From assembly GCF_018687735.1 (NCBI RefSeq), contig NZ_CP061304.1, positions 744,001 to 808,000 on the forward strand: a stretch of DNA of 64,000 nt, in the 5' to 3' direction. Every line of letters starts with the position of its first letter. Positions within the stretch are counted from its first letter, which is position 1. Source of the DNA: Polynucleobacter sp. MG-5-Ahmo-C2. GTDB lineage: Bacteria; Pseudomonadota; Gammaproteobacteria; Burkholderiales; Burkholderiaceae. A program made the position numbers and the translations under genes. Shown piece after piece: positions 1 to 8,792 of this stretch. Under the pieces are notes generated by a model. It had not been told where the DNA came from and made no database searches. It worked only from the letters and a program-made list of their open reading frames with translations.

Positions 1-1
1 T

Positions 2-310
2 AACTGGATGATTCCAGGAAAAATGGTCAAAGGCATGGGCGGTGCAATGGATTTGGTTGCTGGTGTAAAGCATGTGGTTGTCTTGATGGAGCACGTTGCC
101 AAAAAGAAAGACGGCACAGAAGAGCTCAAGATTCTGCCTAAATGCACATTGCCATTAACGGGCGTGGGCGTGATCAGCCAGATTATTACTGATCTTTGCG
201 TGTTGGATATCACACCAAAAGGTCTGAAATTGACCGAATTAGCTCCTGGTGTCACCAAAGAAGAGGTAATTGCTAAGACGGGTGCCCCTGTTGATACAGC
301 GGGTTTCTAA
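2..310 (+). CDS. scoB: 3-oxoacid CoA-transferase subunit B, C-terminal part (cut by window start)
   Basis: Open from the left edge, so only the last ~103 residues are visible and the start lies outside. The first codons read N-W-M-I-P-G-K and are followed by a glycine-rich [10 protein letters not shown] stretch, the typical C-terminal half of subunit B of succinyl-CoA/acetoacetate CoA-transferases. The conserved LPLTG and LCVLDIT segments follow. The enzyme moves CoA between succinyl-CoA and a 3-oxoacid in short-chain acid breakdown in the cytoplasm. The A subunit would be expected just upstream, outside the window. Family assignment is secure; the exact substrate is inferred. Confidence 0.9.
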   Translation, partial: NWMIPGKMVKGMGGAMDLVAGVKHVVVLMEHVAKKKDGTEELKILPKCTLPLTGVGVISQIITDLCVLDITPKGLKLTELAPGVTKEEVIAKTGAPVDTAGF

Positions 311-345
311 CTACCGTCATTATTTAATGAAATAATGGGATCACC

Positions 346-2214
346 ATGTCGGGATCCCATCATTCACATTCAGTAAAGTCTAGAGTTCAGATGAGCTCAG
401 AAGTAGATCCTTCGCTGCACGCCCATAAAAAGGGTGACGCAAGGCACACCCACAGCAAGCAAGTCTCAAACCAAAATCTGCTTTTAATAGCCCTCGTACT
501 AACTTTGGGTTTTTCAGGCGTTGAGGGTGCCGCCGCGTACTTCGCAAATTCCTTGGCGTTGATCTCTGATGCTGGTCATATGGTGACCGATGCCGCAGCT
601 TTAGGTTTGGCGCTCTTGGCCCAAATTATTTCTCGTCGCCCGCCATCGCCAAAACATTCTTTCGGCTTCGGAAGGGCTGAAGCACTAGCAGCGTTCGTAA
701 ATAGTATTGTGATGTTAGCTTTAGTCGTATGGATTGTGTTTGAAGCTATTAGTCGTTTCTATGACCCGCATAAAGTAGACGGCCTGACTGTTACGGTGGT
801 TGCTGCGATCGGCCTTCTCATGAATATCGTCGTGGCCTGGGTGTTGTCACGTGACAAGAAGAGCGTTAATACACGTGCTGCACTTGTTCATGTCATGGGT
901 GACTTGCTCGGATCAGTTGCTGCCTTGATTGCTGGTGTTGTTATTCAGTTAACTGGCTGGATGCCAATTGATGCCATCCTCTCAATCCTGGTTTCCCTTT
1001 TAATTCTCAAATCAACGATTTCTATTTTGGGTGAGTCATATCACTTCCTAATGGAGGGTGTTCCTCTGCATATTGATTATTTGCAGGTGGGCAAAGACTT
1101 GAGAGGTGTGCCCGGCGTATTGGCTGTTCATGATCTTCATGTTTGGGAGATGACACCAAGCTTTCCTGCATTAATTGGCCATATTGAAATCGCTGAAATG
1201 CAAGAGTGGCCGGAAATTATGTCGCGTATCAATGCAATGCTGCTTGACAAGCATGGTATTGACCATGTGACCTTGCAGCCCGAAGTATTTGGCGGAACCG
1301 ATGAGTATGTCCCAGATGAGAGCGCTCAGGATGAAGTGTATTCAGCCCCAGTGATTCACCAGGGCGACACCTTTTATGTGCAGTGCATGGATGGCGATAG
1401 CAATCATCGCATGGCCTATCACGCTTGGGGCAATCCGAGAAATCCAAGAGTCTTGCTCTGCGTTCACGGCTTAACAAGACGCGGTAGCGACTTTAAGACT
1501 CTAGCTGAGGCAATGTGCCGCGATTATTACGTAGTCTGCCCAGATGTTGTTGGCAGGGGAGACTCAGATCGTCTCAGTAACCCAATGCAATATGCTGTTC
1601 CCCAGTATGTTGCCGATATTGCCCAACTCGTTAAAACACTGGGAGTATCCCAAGTCGATTGGATTGGAACTTCGATGGGCGGCCTAATTGGCATGGTTTA
1701 TGCAGCAATGCCAAACTCCCCAATTCGTAGAATGTTAATCAATGATGTCGGGCCAAAAATTGAAGCTGAAGCGATCAAACGCCTAGGTTCGTATGTTGGT
1801 CAGCCATTTTCATTTGCTAACCGTACTGATGCTTTAAATCGGCTGAACGAAATTTGCGCTACATTTGGTGAGCACACTCCTGATGAGTGGGAAACCTACA
1901 ACGGCCCAATGCTGATCGAGCGTAATGGCTTATGGATCATGCACTACGATCCTGATATTTCCGTGCCGTTTGCTTCTGTGAACCCCATTATGGCCAAGGC
2001 AGGTGAAATGGCAATGTGGCATGCCTTTAAGCAAATTCATATTCCGATGTTGATCGTGCGTGGTGCTGATTCTGACTTACTTTCGGCAGCTACAGTTTCC
2101 CAGATGTGCAAAGTCAATCCATACGCTCGTAGCATTGAGATTCCGAACGTGGGTCATGCACCAGCATTTGTGAAAAAAGAACAAATTGCGCTAGCAAAAG
2201 AATTCTTTAGTTAA
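346..2214 (+). CDS. Cation diffusion facilitator fused to an alpha/beta hydrolase
   Basis: A single 622-residue frame. Residues ~1-45 are His-rich. Residues ~45-320 form a CDF metal exporter of the ZitB/CzcD type: several membrane segments, a D75-x2-H78-x3-D82 site in TM2, the HSFGFGRAEAL loop, an H182-x3-D186 site in TM5 and a C-terminal cytoplasmic domain. After an acidic linker (~320-340) an alpha/beta hydrolase fold begins (~345-620) with a CVHG oxyanion region, nucleophile S443 in GTSMGG, probable acid D577 and H604. The halves are expected to export Zn2+/Cd2+-like ions and to hydrolyse an unknown ester or amide. The fusion is unusual: these families are normally separate proteins. A GTG at 1336 preceded by an AGGA-type site could allow the hydrolase to be made alone. 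Only 7 bases separate it from relA. Confidence 0.9.
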   Translation: MSGSHHSHSVKSRVQMSSEVDPSLHAHKKGDARHTHSKQVSNQNLLLIALVLTLGFSGVEGAAAYFANSLALISDAGHMVTDAAALGLALLAQIISRRPPSPKHSFGFGRAEALAAFVNSIVMLALVVWIVFEAISRFYDPHKVDGLTVTVVAAIGLLMNIVVAWVLSRDKKSVNTRAALVHVMGDLLGSVAALIAGVVIQLTGWMPIDAILSILVSLLILKSTISILGESYHFLMEGVPLHIDYLQVGKDLRGVPGVLAVHDLHVWEMTPSFPALIGHIEIAEMQEWPEIMSRINAMLLDKHGIDHVTLQPEVFGGTDEYVPDESAQDEVYSAPVIHQGDTFYVQCMDGDSNHRMAYHAWGNPRNPRVLLCVHGLTRRGSDFKTLAEAMCRDYYVVCPDVVGRGDSDRLSNPMQYAVPQYVADIAQLVKTLGVSQVDWIGTSMGGLIGMVYAAMPNSPIRRMLINDVGPKIEAEAIKRLGSYVGQPFSFANRTDALNRLNEICATFGEHTPDEWETYNGPMLIERNGLWIMHYDPDISVPFASVNPIMAKAGEMAMWHAFKQIHIPMLIVRGADSDLLSAATVSQMCKVNPYARSIEIPNVGHAPAFVKKEQIALAKEFFS

Positions 2215-2221
2215 GCTTTGG

Positions 2222-4252
2222 TTGCCAATGGCAAACGCCTCTAGTAAATCAGAAAAAGTAAGCATATTTACCGATGCTTGGTATGGCGAGCCAGCAGAAT
2301 CTCATACCACTGGCGTAGCCCAAATACTGCAAGCCCTCAACCTAGATGAGGCTACATTGACTGCAGCTAGCAACATCGCGCGTACGCATGGCAAAGATGC
2401 CCTCATCAAACTGATTGGTGAAGAGCCGGCAAAGTTATTGATTGGTTATCGCGGCTTACGCCAGGCTCAAGCAAAGTTAGTTCGTGATGATGGTGGTCTC
2501 AGTGTCACAGGTCAAGAGGAGATGCTGCGGAAGATGCTTCTAGCATTTGGCGATGATCTTCGTGTTGTCCTGATTTATTTGGCCTCACGCTTACAGACTC
2601 TGCGATGGGTTGCGCAAGAAAAAATGTCTATGCCTGCAGCTTGGGCACAAGAGATTCTCAATATCGATGCTTCGCTGGCTAATCGATTGGGTATCTGGCA
2701 AATGAAGTGGGAGATGGAGGACTTGGCATTTAGAGTCATGTCGCCAGATATTTATCGCGATATTGCCAAGATGCTCGATGCCAAAAGAATTGAACGTCAA
2801 ACCTTTATCGATCGCATTGTTTTGCAGCTTCAAGATGAATTAAAGTTGGCACAGATTGATGGTGAGGTGTTAGGTAGGCCAAAACACATCTACAGCATCT
2901 GGAAAAAGATGCAAGGTAAGTCACTCGACTTTGCTGATCTTTATGATGTCAGAGCATTTCGTGTCTTGGTTGCGGATGTGAAATCTTGCTACACAGTATT
3001 AGGTATTGTGCATAACGTATGGCAGCCAGTACCTCGTGAGTTTGATGATTACATTGCAAGGCCCAAGCCGAATGGATATCAATCTCTACACACAGTGGTG
3101 ATGAATGAAGATGGCACTGCCTTTGAGATTCAGGTGCGCACCCAAGAAATGCATCAGCAGGCAGAGTATGGTTTAGCAGCCCATTGGCGTTACAAAGAGG
3201 GTGCCTATATTGGTATGGCGACGCCGCCCAATTCAGGGAAGGCAAATAAACCCAGCATCAACCATCAGCAGGGTACTCATAGCGCAGAGGTGGCTTATGA
3301 AAGACAAATCGCCTGGGCGAGACAGCTTATCTCCTGGAAAGAAGATGCATGGGAGCAACTCAAGCATCATGAGATAGATCATCATATTTATGTGCTAACC
3401 CCTTTAGGTAAAGTGATTTCTCTGGAGAAAGGATCTACGCCAGTTGATTTTGCTTATGCAGTACATACCAGCCTGGGGCATCGTTGTAGAGGTGCGCGAG
3501 TAGATGGTGCAATGGTTCCCCTGGAGACGGCATTGCAAAATGGTCAAACTATTGAGATCGTTGCAGTCAAGCATGGGGGTCCATCACGAGATTGGATTAG
3601 CCCAGATAAGCACTATTTACGCTCGCATAGAGCACGCTCTAGAGTACGCGCTTGGTTTAATGCCCTTGATGATGAGGAAGCAGGCCTTTCAACAAAACCT
3701 CCAGAAAATAAAGTTGAAGTTAGCGCAGAAGAAAAGACGCCTACACCAGAAATTATTTTGCGCAATAGCACTCGCAAAGCTGGACAAAGCGGCGATGTCT
3801 TAGTTGTCGGCGTGGATTCTTTGCTGACGCAATTAGCGCGTTGCTGCAGGCCAGTGCCTCCAGATGCAATTGCAGGTTTTGTGACTCAGGGTCGAGGGGT
3901 CTCGATTCATCGGCGCTCTTGCAAAACCTTTAGAGGGCTTTTGGAGCGAGCACCAGAGCGGGTTATTCAAACTGCCTGGACTGCCGCTACCAACAAAACT
4001 GCGGAGAATGATCAAAAGAGGGTGTTCCCGGCTGATTTAGTAGTAACTGGTTTGGATCGCCAAGATTTGATGCGCGAGCTCTTTGAAATTCTGACTCGGC
4101 AAGGTGTCCATGTGATTGATTTGCGCAAATCTGCTAAAAAAGGCCTCGCCCAGATCCTTTTAACGCTAGAGGTAAAGGATTCTGAGGTACTACGCTCAGT
4201 TCAAAATAGCCTAGAGGAGGTTAAAGGGGTCACCCAAGTGCGTCGCCGGTGA
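2222..4252 (+). CDS. relA: GTP pyrophosphokinase RelA (monofunctional (p)ppGpp synthetase)
   Basis: 676 residues, long RSH family. Order: N-terminal HD-like region without the catalytic HD pair, so hydrolase activity is not expected; synthetase domain (~210-345) with GRPKHIYSIWKK, YDVRAFR and NGYQSLHT motifs; TGS domain (~395-460); a conserved Cys/zinc-finger-like segment with ARCCRPVP; and a C-terminal ACT domain (~600-676). The synthetase carries E273-F-D-D, the acidic EXDD signature of monofunctional RelA rather than the RXKD of bifunctional SpoT. It makes (p)ppGpp on starved ribosomes. A second ATG two codons downstream (2228) is an equally possible start; neither has a clear Shine-Dalgarno site. 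A SpoT paralogue would be expected elsewhere. Confidence 0.93.
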   Translation: MPMANASSKSEKVSIFTDAWYGEPAESHTTGVAQILQALNLDEATLTAASNIARTHGKDALIKLIGEEPAKLLIGYRGLRQAQAKLVRDDGGLSVTGQEEMLRKMLLAFGDDLRVVLIYLASRLQTLRWVAQEKMSMPAAWAQEILNIDASLANRLGIWQMKWEMEDLAFRVMSPDIYRDIAKMLDAKRIERQTFIDRIVLQLQDELKLAQIDGEVLGRPKHIYSIWKKMQGKSLDFADLYDVRAFRVLVADVKSCYTVLGIVHNVWQPVPREFDDYIARPKPNGYQSLHTVVMNEDGTAFEIQVRTQEMHQQAEYGLAAHWRYKEGAYIGMATPPNSGKANKPSINHQQGTHSAEVAYERQIAWARQLISWKEDAWEQLKHHEIDHHIYVLTPLGKVISLEKGSTPVDFAYAVHTSLGHRCRGARVDGAMVPLETALQNGQTIEIVAVKHGGPSRDWISPDKHYLRSHRARSRVRAWFNALDDEEAGLSTKPPENKVEVSAEEKTPTPEIILRNSTRKAGQSGDVLVVGVDSLLTQLARCCRPVPPDAIAGFVTQGRGVSIHRRSCKTFRGLLERAPERVIQTAWTAATNKTAENDQKRVFPADLVVTGLDRQDLMRELFEILTRQGVHVIDLRKSAKKGLAQILLTLEVKDSEVLRSVQNSLEEVKGVTQVRRR

Positions 4253-4270
4253 TAAACTCTATGGCTGTAT

Positions 4271-4347
4271 AGGCTCGTAGCTCAGCTGGTTAGAGCACCA
4301 CCTTGACATGGTGGGGGTCGTTGGTTCGAGTCCAATCGAGCCTACCA
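4271..4347 (+). tRNA. tRNA-Val (GAC)
   Basis: Full cloverleaf: acceptor AGGCTCG pairs with CGAGCCT, D arm GCTC/GAGC, anticodon stem CCACC/GGTGG with loop TTGACAT giving anticodon GAC, T arm with TTCGAGT, and an encoded CCA end. It lies between relA and thrS on the same strand. Confidence 0.96.
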
Positions 4348-4375
4348 ACGAATAAGACCCAAAGGGGAAACCCGA

Positions 4376-4411
4376 GGCGCGGATGCCCATAAGCTGCCGC
4401 GCTTTATTTTT
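4376..4411 (+). terminator. GC hairpin with T-run before thrS (tRNA terminator or thrS attenuator)
   Basis: A six-base GC stem (GCGCGG at 4377-4382 with CCGCGC at 4397-4402) closes a 14-base loop and is followed by TTTATTTTT. This is a plausible intrinsic terminator for tRNA-Val. Because it sits in the 111-base leader of thrS, it could also be an attenuator for the thrS operon. The sequence does not decide between them. Confidence 0.6.
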
Positions 4412-4458
4412 AGGTCATAGTAGTAAAACAGAAGTTCAGTCAATAAGATGGAGTCGTC

Positions 4459-6381
4459 ATGCTTGTAGTTACTCTGCCCGATGGATCAAAACGTGAGTTT
4501 GAGGACCCAGTCCGCGTAGCGGATGTTGCTCAAAGCATTGGTAGCGGTCTTGCAAAAGCAGCCCTTGGCGGCATTGTTGACGGCAAGATAGTTGATACCA
4601 GTTTTGTAATCGATAAAGATAGTCAGCTCGCCATCATCACCGACAAGAGTCCTGAAGCACTTGAGATTGTTCGTCACTCAACCGCTCACTTATTGGCATA
4701 CGCTGTTAAAGAATTATTTCCAGAAGCGCAAGTGACCATTGGTCCAGTGATAGAGAATGGTTTCTATTACGACTTCTCTTATCATCGCCCGTTTACTCCA
4801 GATGATTTGGTTGCGCTTGAGAAAAAAATGACTGAGCTCGCTAAAAAAGATGAACCAGTCATTCGCACGGTGATGCCGCGCGACGATGCGGTAAAGTTTT
4901 TCAAAGATCAAGGTGAGAATTACAAGGCAGAATTGATTGCCGCTATTCCGCAAGGCGAGGATGTTTCCTTGTATGCCGAAGGTAAGTTCACCGACCTATG
5001 TCGAGGACCTCATGTGCCATCGACCGGTAAACTAAAAGTATTTAAGCTACAAAGCGTTGCTGGCGCTTACTGGCGCGGTGATAGCAAGAATGAGATGTTG
5101 CAGCGTATTTATGGTACTGCCTGGCTGCACAAAGAAGATCAAGATGCTTACTTGCATATGTTAGAAGAAGCTGAGAAGCGTGATCACCGACGTCTTGGCA
5201 AGTTACTTGACCTCTTTCATTTTCAATCGGAAGCTCCCGGACTCATTTTCTGGCATCCAAAAGGTTGGTCAATTTGGCAAGAAGTTGAGCAATACATGCG
5301 ACGTGTGTATCAGCAAGAAGGCTATCAGGAAGTAAAGGCGCCGCAGATTCTGGATCGTGGTCTTTGGGAAAAATCTGGGCACTGGGAAAACTATAAAGAA
5401 AACATGTTCACTACTGAGTCTGAAAATCGCGCTTATGCATTAAAGCCGATGAACTGCCCTGGCCATGTACAGATTTATAACTCTGGCTTGCATAGCTATC
5501 GTGAGTTGCCACTTCGTTTTGGTGAGTTTGGTCAGTGTCACCGCAATGAACCATCCGGTGCATTGCATGGTTTGATGCGCGTTCGCGGTTTTACTCAAGA
5601 TGATGGCCATATTTTCTGTACCGAAGATCAGATTCAGTCAGAGGTTGCCCAGTTTGACAAAGCGGTGCGCGCTGTTTACCAAGATTTTGGCTTTACTGAA
5701 GTTGCTGTGAAGCTGGCTTTGCGTCCGGCAAAGCGCGTTGGTGATGATGCTATTTGGGATAAAGCGGAAGAGGCCCTGCGTGGCGCCTTAAAGGCTTCTG
5801 GCCAAGAATGGGAAGAGTTACCAGGCGAGGGTGCTTTTTACGGCCCGAAGATCGAATATCACCTCAAGGACTCTATTGGGCGTACTTGGCAGTGTGGCAC
5901 GATTCAGGTAGATTTTTCAATGCCAGCCCGTTTAGGAGCTGAATATGTGGCTGAAGACAATAGTCGCAAGACCCCAGTAATGCTTCATAGAGCAATTGTG
6001 GGCTCTTTGGAGCGTTTTATCGGTATATTGATTGAAAACCACGCAGGAAACATGCCAGTTTGGCTTGCTCCGACCCAGGCGGTAGTCCTGAATATCTCCG
6101 GAAATTCTGCTGCATATGCACAACAAGTGCAGCAATTGCTGAAAAAACAAGGGTTTAGAGTCGAATCGGATTTGCGGAATGAGAAAATTACGTATAAAAT
6201 ACGCGAGCACGCATTACAGAAGACCCCATTTTTGCTGGTTGTAGGGGATAAAGAGTCTGAAAGTAATACGGTGGCCGTTCGTGCCCGTGGCGGAGTGGAT
6301 TTAGGTGTAATGCCTCTTGATGCCTTCGTTGCCCGACTCCAGCAGGATATATCCCAGAAAGTCGGACCCGAGCCTAGCTAG
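4459..6381 (+). CDS. thrS: Threonine--tRNA ligase
   Basis: 640 residues, the usual length for bacterial ThrRS. N-terminal TGS domain (1-62), editing domain with H73-x3-H77, class II catalytic core with MNCPGH (zinc cysteine), the [16 protein letters not shown] motif 2 region and a motif 3 near [12 protein letters not shown], then an anticodon-binding domain (~540-640). It charges tRNA-Thr with threonine and edits serine. The start ATG has a GGAG site five bases upstream. It is the first gene of the thrS-infC-rpmI-rplT-pheS-pheT-ihfA operon, the same order as in E. coli; the 5' leader contains a hairpin at 4376-4411. Confidence 0.98.
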   Translation: MLVVTLPDGSKREFEDPVRVADVAQSIGSGLAKAALGGIVDGKIVDTSFVIDKDSQLAIITDKSPEALEIVRHSTAHLLAYAVKELFPEAQVTIGPVIENGFYYDFSYHRPFTPDDLVALEKKMTELAKKDEPVIRTVMPRDDAVKFFKDQGENYKAELIAAIPQGEDVSLYAEGKFTDLCRGPHVPSTGKLKVFKLQSVAGAYWRGDSKNEMLQRIYGTAWLHKEDQDAYLHMLEEAEKRDHRRLGKLLDLFHFQSEAPGLIFWHPKGWSIWQEVEQYMRRVYQQEGYQEVKAPQILDRGLWEKSGHWENYKENMFTTESENRAYALKPMNCPGHVQIYNSGLHSYRELPLRFGEFGQCHRNEPSGALHGLMRVRGFTQDDGHIFCTEDQIQSEVAQFDKAVRAVYQDFGFTEVAVKLALRPAKRVGDDAIWDKAEEALRGALKASGQEWEELPGEGAFYGPKIEYHLKDSIGRTWQCGTIQVDFSMPARLGAEYVAEDNSRKTPVMLHRAIVGSLERFIGILIENHAGNMPVWLAPTQAVVLNISGNSAAYAQQVQQLLKKQGFRVESDLRNEKITYKIREHALQKTPFLLVVGDKESESNTVAVRARGGVDLGVMPLDAFVARLQQDISQKVGPEPS

Positions 6382-6408
6382 GGTTAGAACGGTTTTTATT
6401 GTTTTTTT

Positions 6409-6426
6409 AAAGGAATTAAGAAGATC
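6409..6426 (+). promoter_or_regulatory. infC translation start region with non-canonical ATC codon
   Basis: AAAGGA (6409-6414) is followed nine bases later by ATC at 6424, which opens the frame reading [10 protein letters not shown]. No ATG, GTG or upstream TTG is available in this frame at usable spacing; the next candidate is TTG at 6439, which would cut into the conserved N-terminus. AUU/AUC starts on infC allow IF3 to repress its own synthesis by rejecting weak start codons. Confidence 0.75.
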
Positions 6427-6948
6427 GCTACTGAAAAATTGCAGCGCATTAACCGGGAAATTACTGCTCCTGAAGTGCGTTTGATTGGAATTGATGGAGA
6501 GCCCATCGGTGTAGTTAAGTTGAGTGAAGCCTTGGCGGCAGCAGAAGAGAAAGAGACCGATTTGGTTGAAATTGCTCCGACAGCCGAACCACCTGTAGTC
6601 CGGATCATGGACTTCGGCAAATTCAAGTACCAAGAAGCCAAGCGTCAGCATGAAGCAAAGCTGAAGCAAAAAGTGATTCAGGTGAAGGAAGTTAAATTCC
6701 GTCCTGGCACAGATGATGGTGATTATGGTGTGAAGCTACGCAATCTAATCCGCTTTTTGGAAGATGGCGATAAGACAAAGATTACGCTGCGGTTTCGGGG
6801 TCGCGAAATGGCCCACCAAGAAATCGGAGCAAGAATGTTGGAACGTTTGAAGTTGGATCTGCAAGAGCATGGCCAAGTTGAACAGTTTCCAAAAATGGAA
6901 GGCCGTCAGATGGTGATGGTACTGGCCCCCATTCGTAAGGCTAAGTAA
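6424..6948 (+). CDS. infC: Translation initiation factor IF-3
   Basis: 174 residues from the ATC start. N-terminal IF3 domain begins at [15 protein letters not shown], a lysine-rich linker ([12 protein letters not shown]) follows, then the C-terminal domain with [15 protein letters not shown] and [12 protein letters not shown]3 binds the 30S subunit, keeps it free of 50S and checks the initiator tRNA and start codon. The start is set at ATC 6424 because it has an AAAGGA site nine bases upstream and restores the full N-terminus; a TTG at 6439 is the alternative. The ATC codon suggests autoregulation. It lies 42 bases after thrS and is followed by a structured leader before rpmI. Confidence 0.93.
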   Translation: MATEKLQRINREITAPEVRLIGIDGEPIGVVKLSEALAAAEEKETDLVEIAPTAEPPVVRIMDFGKFKYQEAKRQHEAKLKQKVIQVKEVKFRPGTDDGDYGVKLRNLIRFLEDGDKTKITLRFRGREMAHQEIGARMLERLKLDLQEHGQVEQFPKMEGRQMVMVLAPIRKAK

Positions 6949-6989
6949 AAAGAAAATTCTTAGGAGTTCTCTTTTTCTTATGTAGGGAG

Positions 6990-7063
6990 GCATTCTTAGT
7001 GAATAACTAAGATGCTGGCAGTTTGAAGTGCTTCTGGGTACAGGAAGAGTAACCGTCGGTTAC
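6990..7063 (+). promoter_or_regulatory. Structured rpmI-rplT leader, candidate L20 autoregulatory site
   Basis: Two strong hairpins lie in the 150-base gap between infC and rpmI. The first pairs GCAT(T)CTTAG (6990-6999) with CTAAGATGC (7007-7015, one bulged T, seven-base loop). The second pairs GTAACC (7049-7054) with GGTTAC (7058-7063) across a three-base loop. In E. coli, L20 binds RNA in this same gap and represses rpmI-rplT. A similar role here is inferred from position and structure only. Confidence 0.45.
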
Positions 7064-7098
7064 CACCTATGTTGCACAAGTGAATGAAGGGGTGCTTT

Positions 7099-7296
7099 AT
7101 GCCCAAGATGAAGAGCAAGAGTAGCGCTAAAAAGCGCTTCACGGTTCGCGCAGGCGGAACGATTAAACGAGGTCAGGCTTTCAAACGCCATATCCTCACC
7201 AAGAAGACCACAAAGAACAAGCGTCATTTGCGTGGTTCCACCGAAGTTGCGAAAGCTGACGTTAAGTCAATTCGCTCCATGCTTCCTTACGCTTAA
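7099..7296 (+). CDS. rpmI: 50S ribosomal protein L35
   Basis: 65 residues from ATG 7099 ([14 protein letters not shown]), the standard L35 length and N-terminus. Very basic, with the conserved [21 protein letters not shown] core and a C-terminal [10 protein letters not shown]. An upstream in-frame ATG at 7084 would add five residues but lies on the Shine-Dalgarno side (GGGGTG precedes 7099) and is rejected. It sits in the large-subunit interior. It is followed 25 bases later by rplT and is probably regulated together with it by the leader. Confidence 0.97.
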   Translation: MPKMKSKSSAKKRFTVRAGGTIKRGQAFKRHILTKKTTKNKRHLRGSTEVAKADVKSIRSMLPYA

Positions 7297-7321
7297 CCTC
7301 AGACTAGATTAGGAGAATTAA

Positions 7322-7687
7322 ATGCCAAGAGTCAAACGTGGGGTTACAGCAAGAGCCCGTCATAAAAAAATCACTGATGCCGCAACAGGTTATCGCGGTC
7401 GTCGTAAAAACGTATTCCGTATTGCTAAGCAAGCGGTTATGCGTGCTGGTCAATATGCATATCGTGACCGTCGCAACAAGAAACGTGTATTCCGCGCTTT
7501 GTGGATTGCTCGTATCAACGCGGCAGTTCGTCAGCATGACATGACCTATAGCGTATTCATGAATGGTATGAAGAAAGCGTCAATCGATCTCGATCGTAAA
7601 GTGCTTTCTGATATGGCCATTGCTGACAAAGCGGCTTTTGCTGCTTTGGTTACTCGGATCAAATCCGTAGTAAACGCTGCAGCTTAA
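7322..7687 (+). CDS. rplT: 50S ribosomal protein L20
   Basis: 121 residues, slightly longer than the usual 117-119. Starts [17 protein letters not shown], the long basic N-terminal tail that threads into 23S rRNA, followed by the conserved [20 protein letters not shown] and [20 protein letters not shown] segments. A GGAG site precedes the ATG. L20 is an early 50S assembly protein and, in characterised bacteria, represses its own rpmI-rplT message. Confidence 0.98.
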   Translation: MPRVKRGVTARARHKKITDAATGYRGRRKNVFRIAKQAVMRAGQYAYRDRRNKKRVFRALWIARINAAVRQHDMTYSVFMNGMKKASIDLDRKVLSDMAIADKAAFAALVTRIKSVVNAAA

Positions 7688-7688
7688 T

Positions 7689-7707
7689 CTTAGTTTTTTA
7701 AACTAAG
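7689..7707 (+). other. AT-rich hairpin between rplT and pheS
   Basis: CTTAGTTT (7689-7696) pairs perfectly with AAACTAAG (7700-7707) across a TTT loop. It fills most of the 25-base gap before the pheS ATG, and no Shine-Dalgarno sequence is visible there. It might tune the rplT-pheS junction. There is no T-run after it, so it is not a classical terminator on the plus strand. Confidence 0.4.
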
Positions 7708-7712
7708 CTGCA

Positions 7713-8759
7713 ATGGTTTCTCTCGACCACATTGTCGAGGATGCTAAACGTGATTTCCTCGGAGCTGCCGATGCGGCAGCTCTTGAGGACGCGAAAGCCA
7801 AGTATCTCGGTAAATCAGGTGTTCTCACTGAGCGTCTAAAAGCGCTTGGTGGAATGTCGCCTGAGGAGCGTAAGAGTGCTGGCGCCCACATTAATCAAAT
7901 CAAAACCCAGGTAGAAGCTGCATTGCAAGAGCGTCGCCAAGCGTTGGCTGATGCAGTGTTGATGCAACGCCTAGCTGCGGAGTCTATTGATGTTTCCATG
8001 CCTGGTCGTGGCCAAGCAGTTGGTAGCTTGCATCCTGTGATGCGTACCTGGGAACGTGTTGAAGAGATCTTTCGCTCAATTGGTTTTGATGTAGCTGATG
8101 GCCCTGAGATTGAAACCGATTGGTTTAATTTCACCGCCTTAAATAGTCCTGAGAATCATCCTGCCCGTTCAATGCAGGATACTTTTTATATTGACGGCAA
8201 AGATAGCAGTGGAAAACCTTTGTTGTTGCGTACCCATACCAGCCCAATCCAAGTTCGTTATGCCAGTGAGCATGTGAAGAAATATGCCCATGCAAATGTG
8301 ATGCCTCCAATTAAAGTAATCGCCCCCGGAAGAACCTACCGTGTGGATAGTGATGCCACCCATTCACCAATGTTTCATCAGGTTGAGGGTTTGTGGATAG
8401 CAGAGAATGTTTCCTTTGCAGATCTCAAGGGCGTCTATACCGACTTATTGAGAACTTTCTTTGAAACAAACGAATTACAAGTGCGCTTCCGTCCATCCTA
8501 TTTTCCTTTTACAGAACCTTCTGCTGAAATTGATATGGCTTTTGGCAATGGAAAACTTGCTGGTCGCTGGTTGGAAATCTCTGGAGCAGGGCAGGTTCAT
8601 CCCAATGTATTACGCAATATGGGTATTGATCCAGAGCGTTACACCGGTTTTGCATTTGGGTCTGGCTTGGAGCGCTTAACGATGTTGCGTTACGGAGTAG
8701 ATGATTTGCGCCTCTTCTTCGAAAACGATCTCCGTTTCTTGGCACAGTTCCCTGCATAA
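7713..8759 (+). CDS. pheS: Phenylalanine--tRNA ligase alpha subunit
   Basis: 348 residues. An N-terminal coiled-coil domain (~1-85) for tRNA binding is followed by a class II catalytic core with GSLHPVM, the [12 protein letters not shown] and [16 protein letters not shown] motif 2 region, and [17 protein letters not shown] motif 3. Together with PheT it forms the alpha2beta2 enzyme that charges tRNA-Phe. It starts 25 bases after rplT without an evident Shine-Dalgarno sequence, so translation may depend on ribosomes arriving from rplT. pheT follows 33 bases downstream. Confidence 0.98.
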   Translation: MVSLDHIVEDAKRDFLGAADAAALEDAKAKYLGKSGVLTERLKALGGMSPEERKSAGAHINQIKTQVEAALQERRQALADAVLMQRLAAESIDVSMPGRGQAVGSLHPVMRTWERVEEIFRSIGFDVADGPEIETDWFNFTALNSPENHPARSMQDTFYIDGKDSSGKPLLLRTHTSPIQVRYASEHVKKYAHANVMPPIKVIAPGRTYRVDSDATHSPMFHQVEGLWIAENVSFADLKGVYTDLLRTFFETNELQVRFRPSYFPFTEPSAEIDMAFGNGKLAGRWLEISGAGQVHPNVLRNMGIDPERYTGFAFGSGLERLTMLRYGVDDLRLFFENDLRFLAQFPA

Positions 8760-8792
8760 CAAATTATTCATTAAGAAATCTTAGATCGCGCT

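Noticed and set aside
6949-6982. Weak AAGAAAA/TTTTCTT stem after infC as a terminator
   Set aside because: Pure A/T pairing with no GC core; more likely chance, and infC-rpmI is expected to be co-transcribed.
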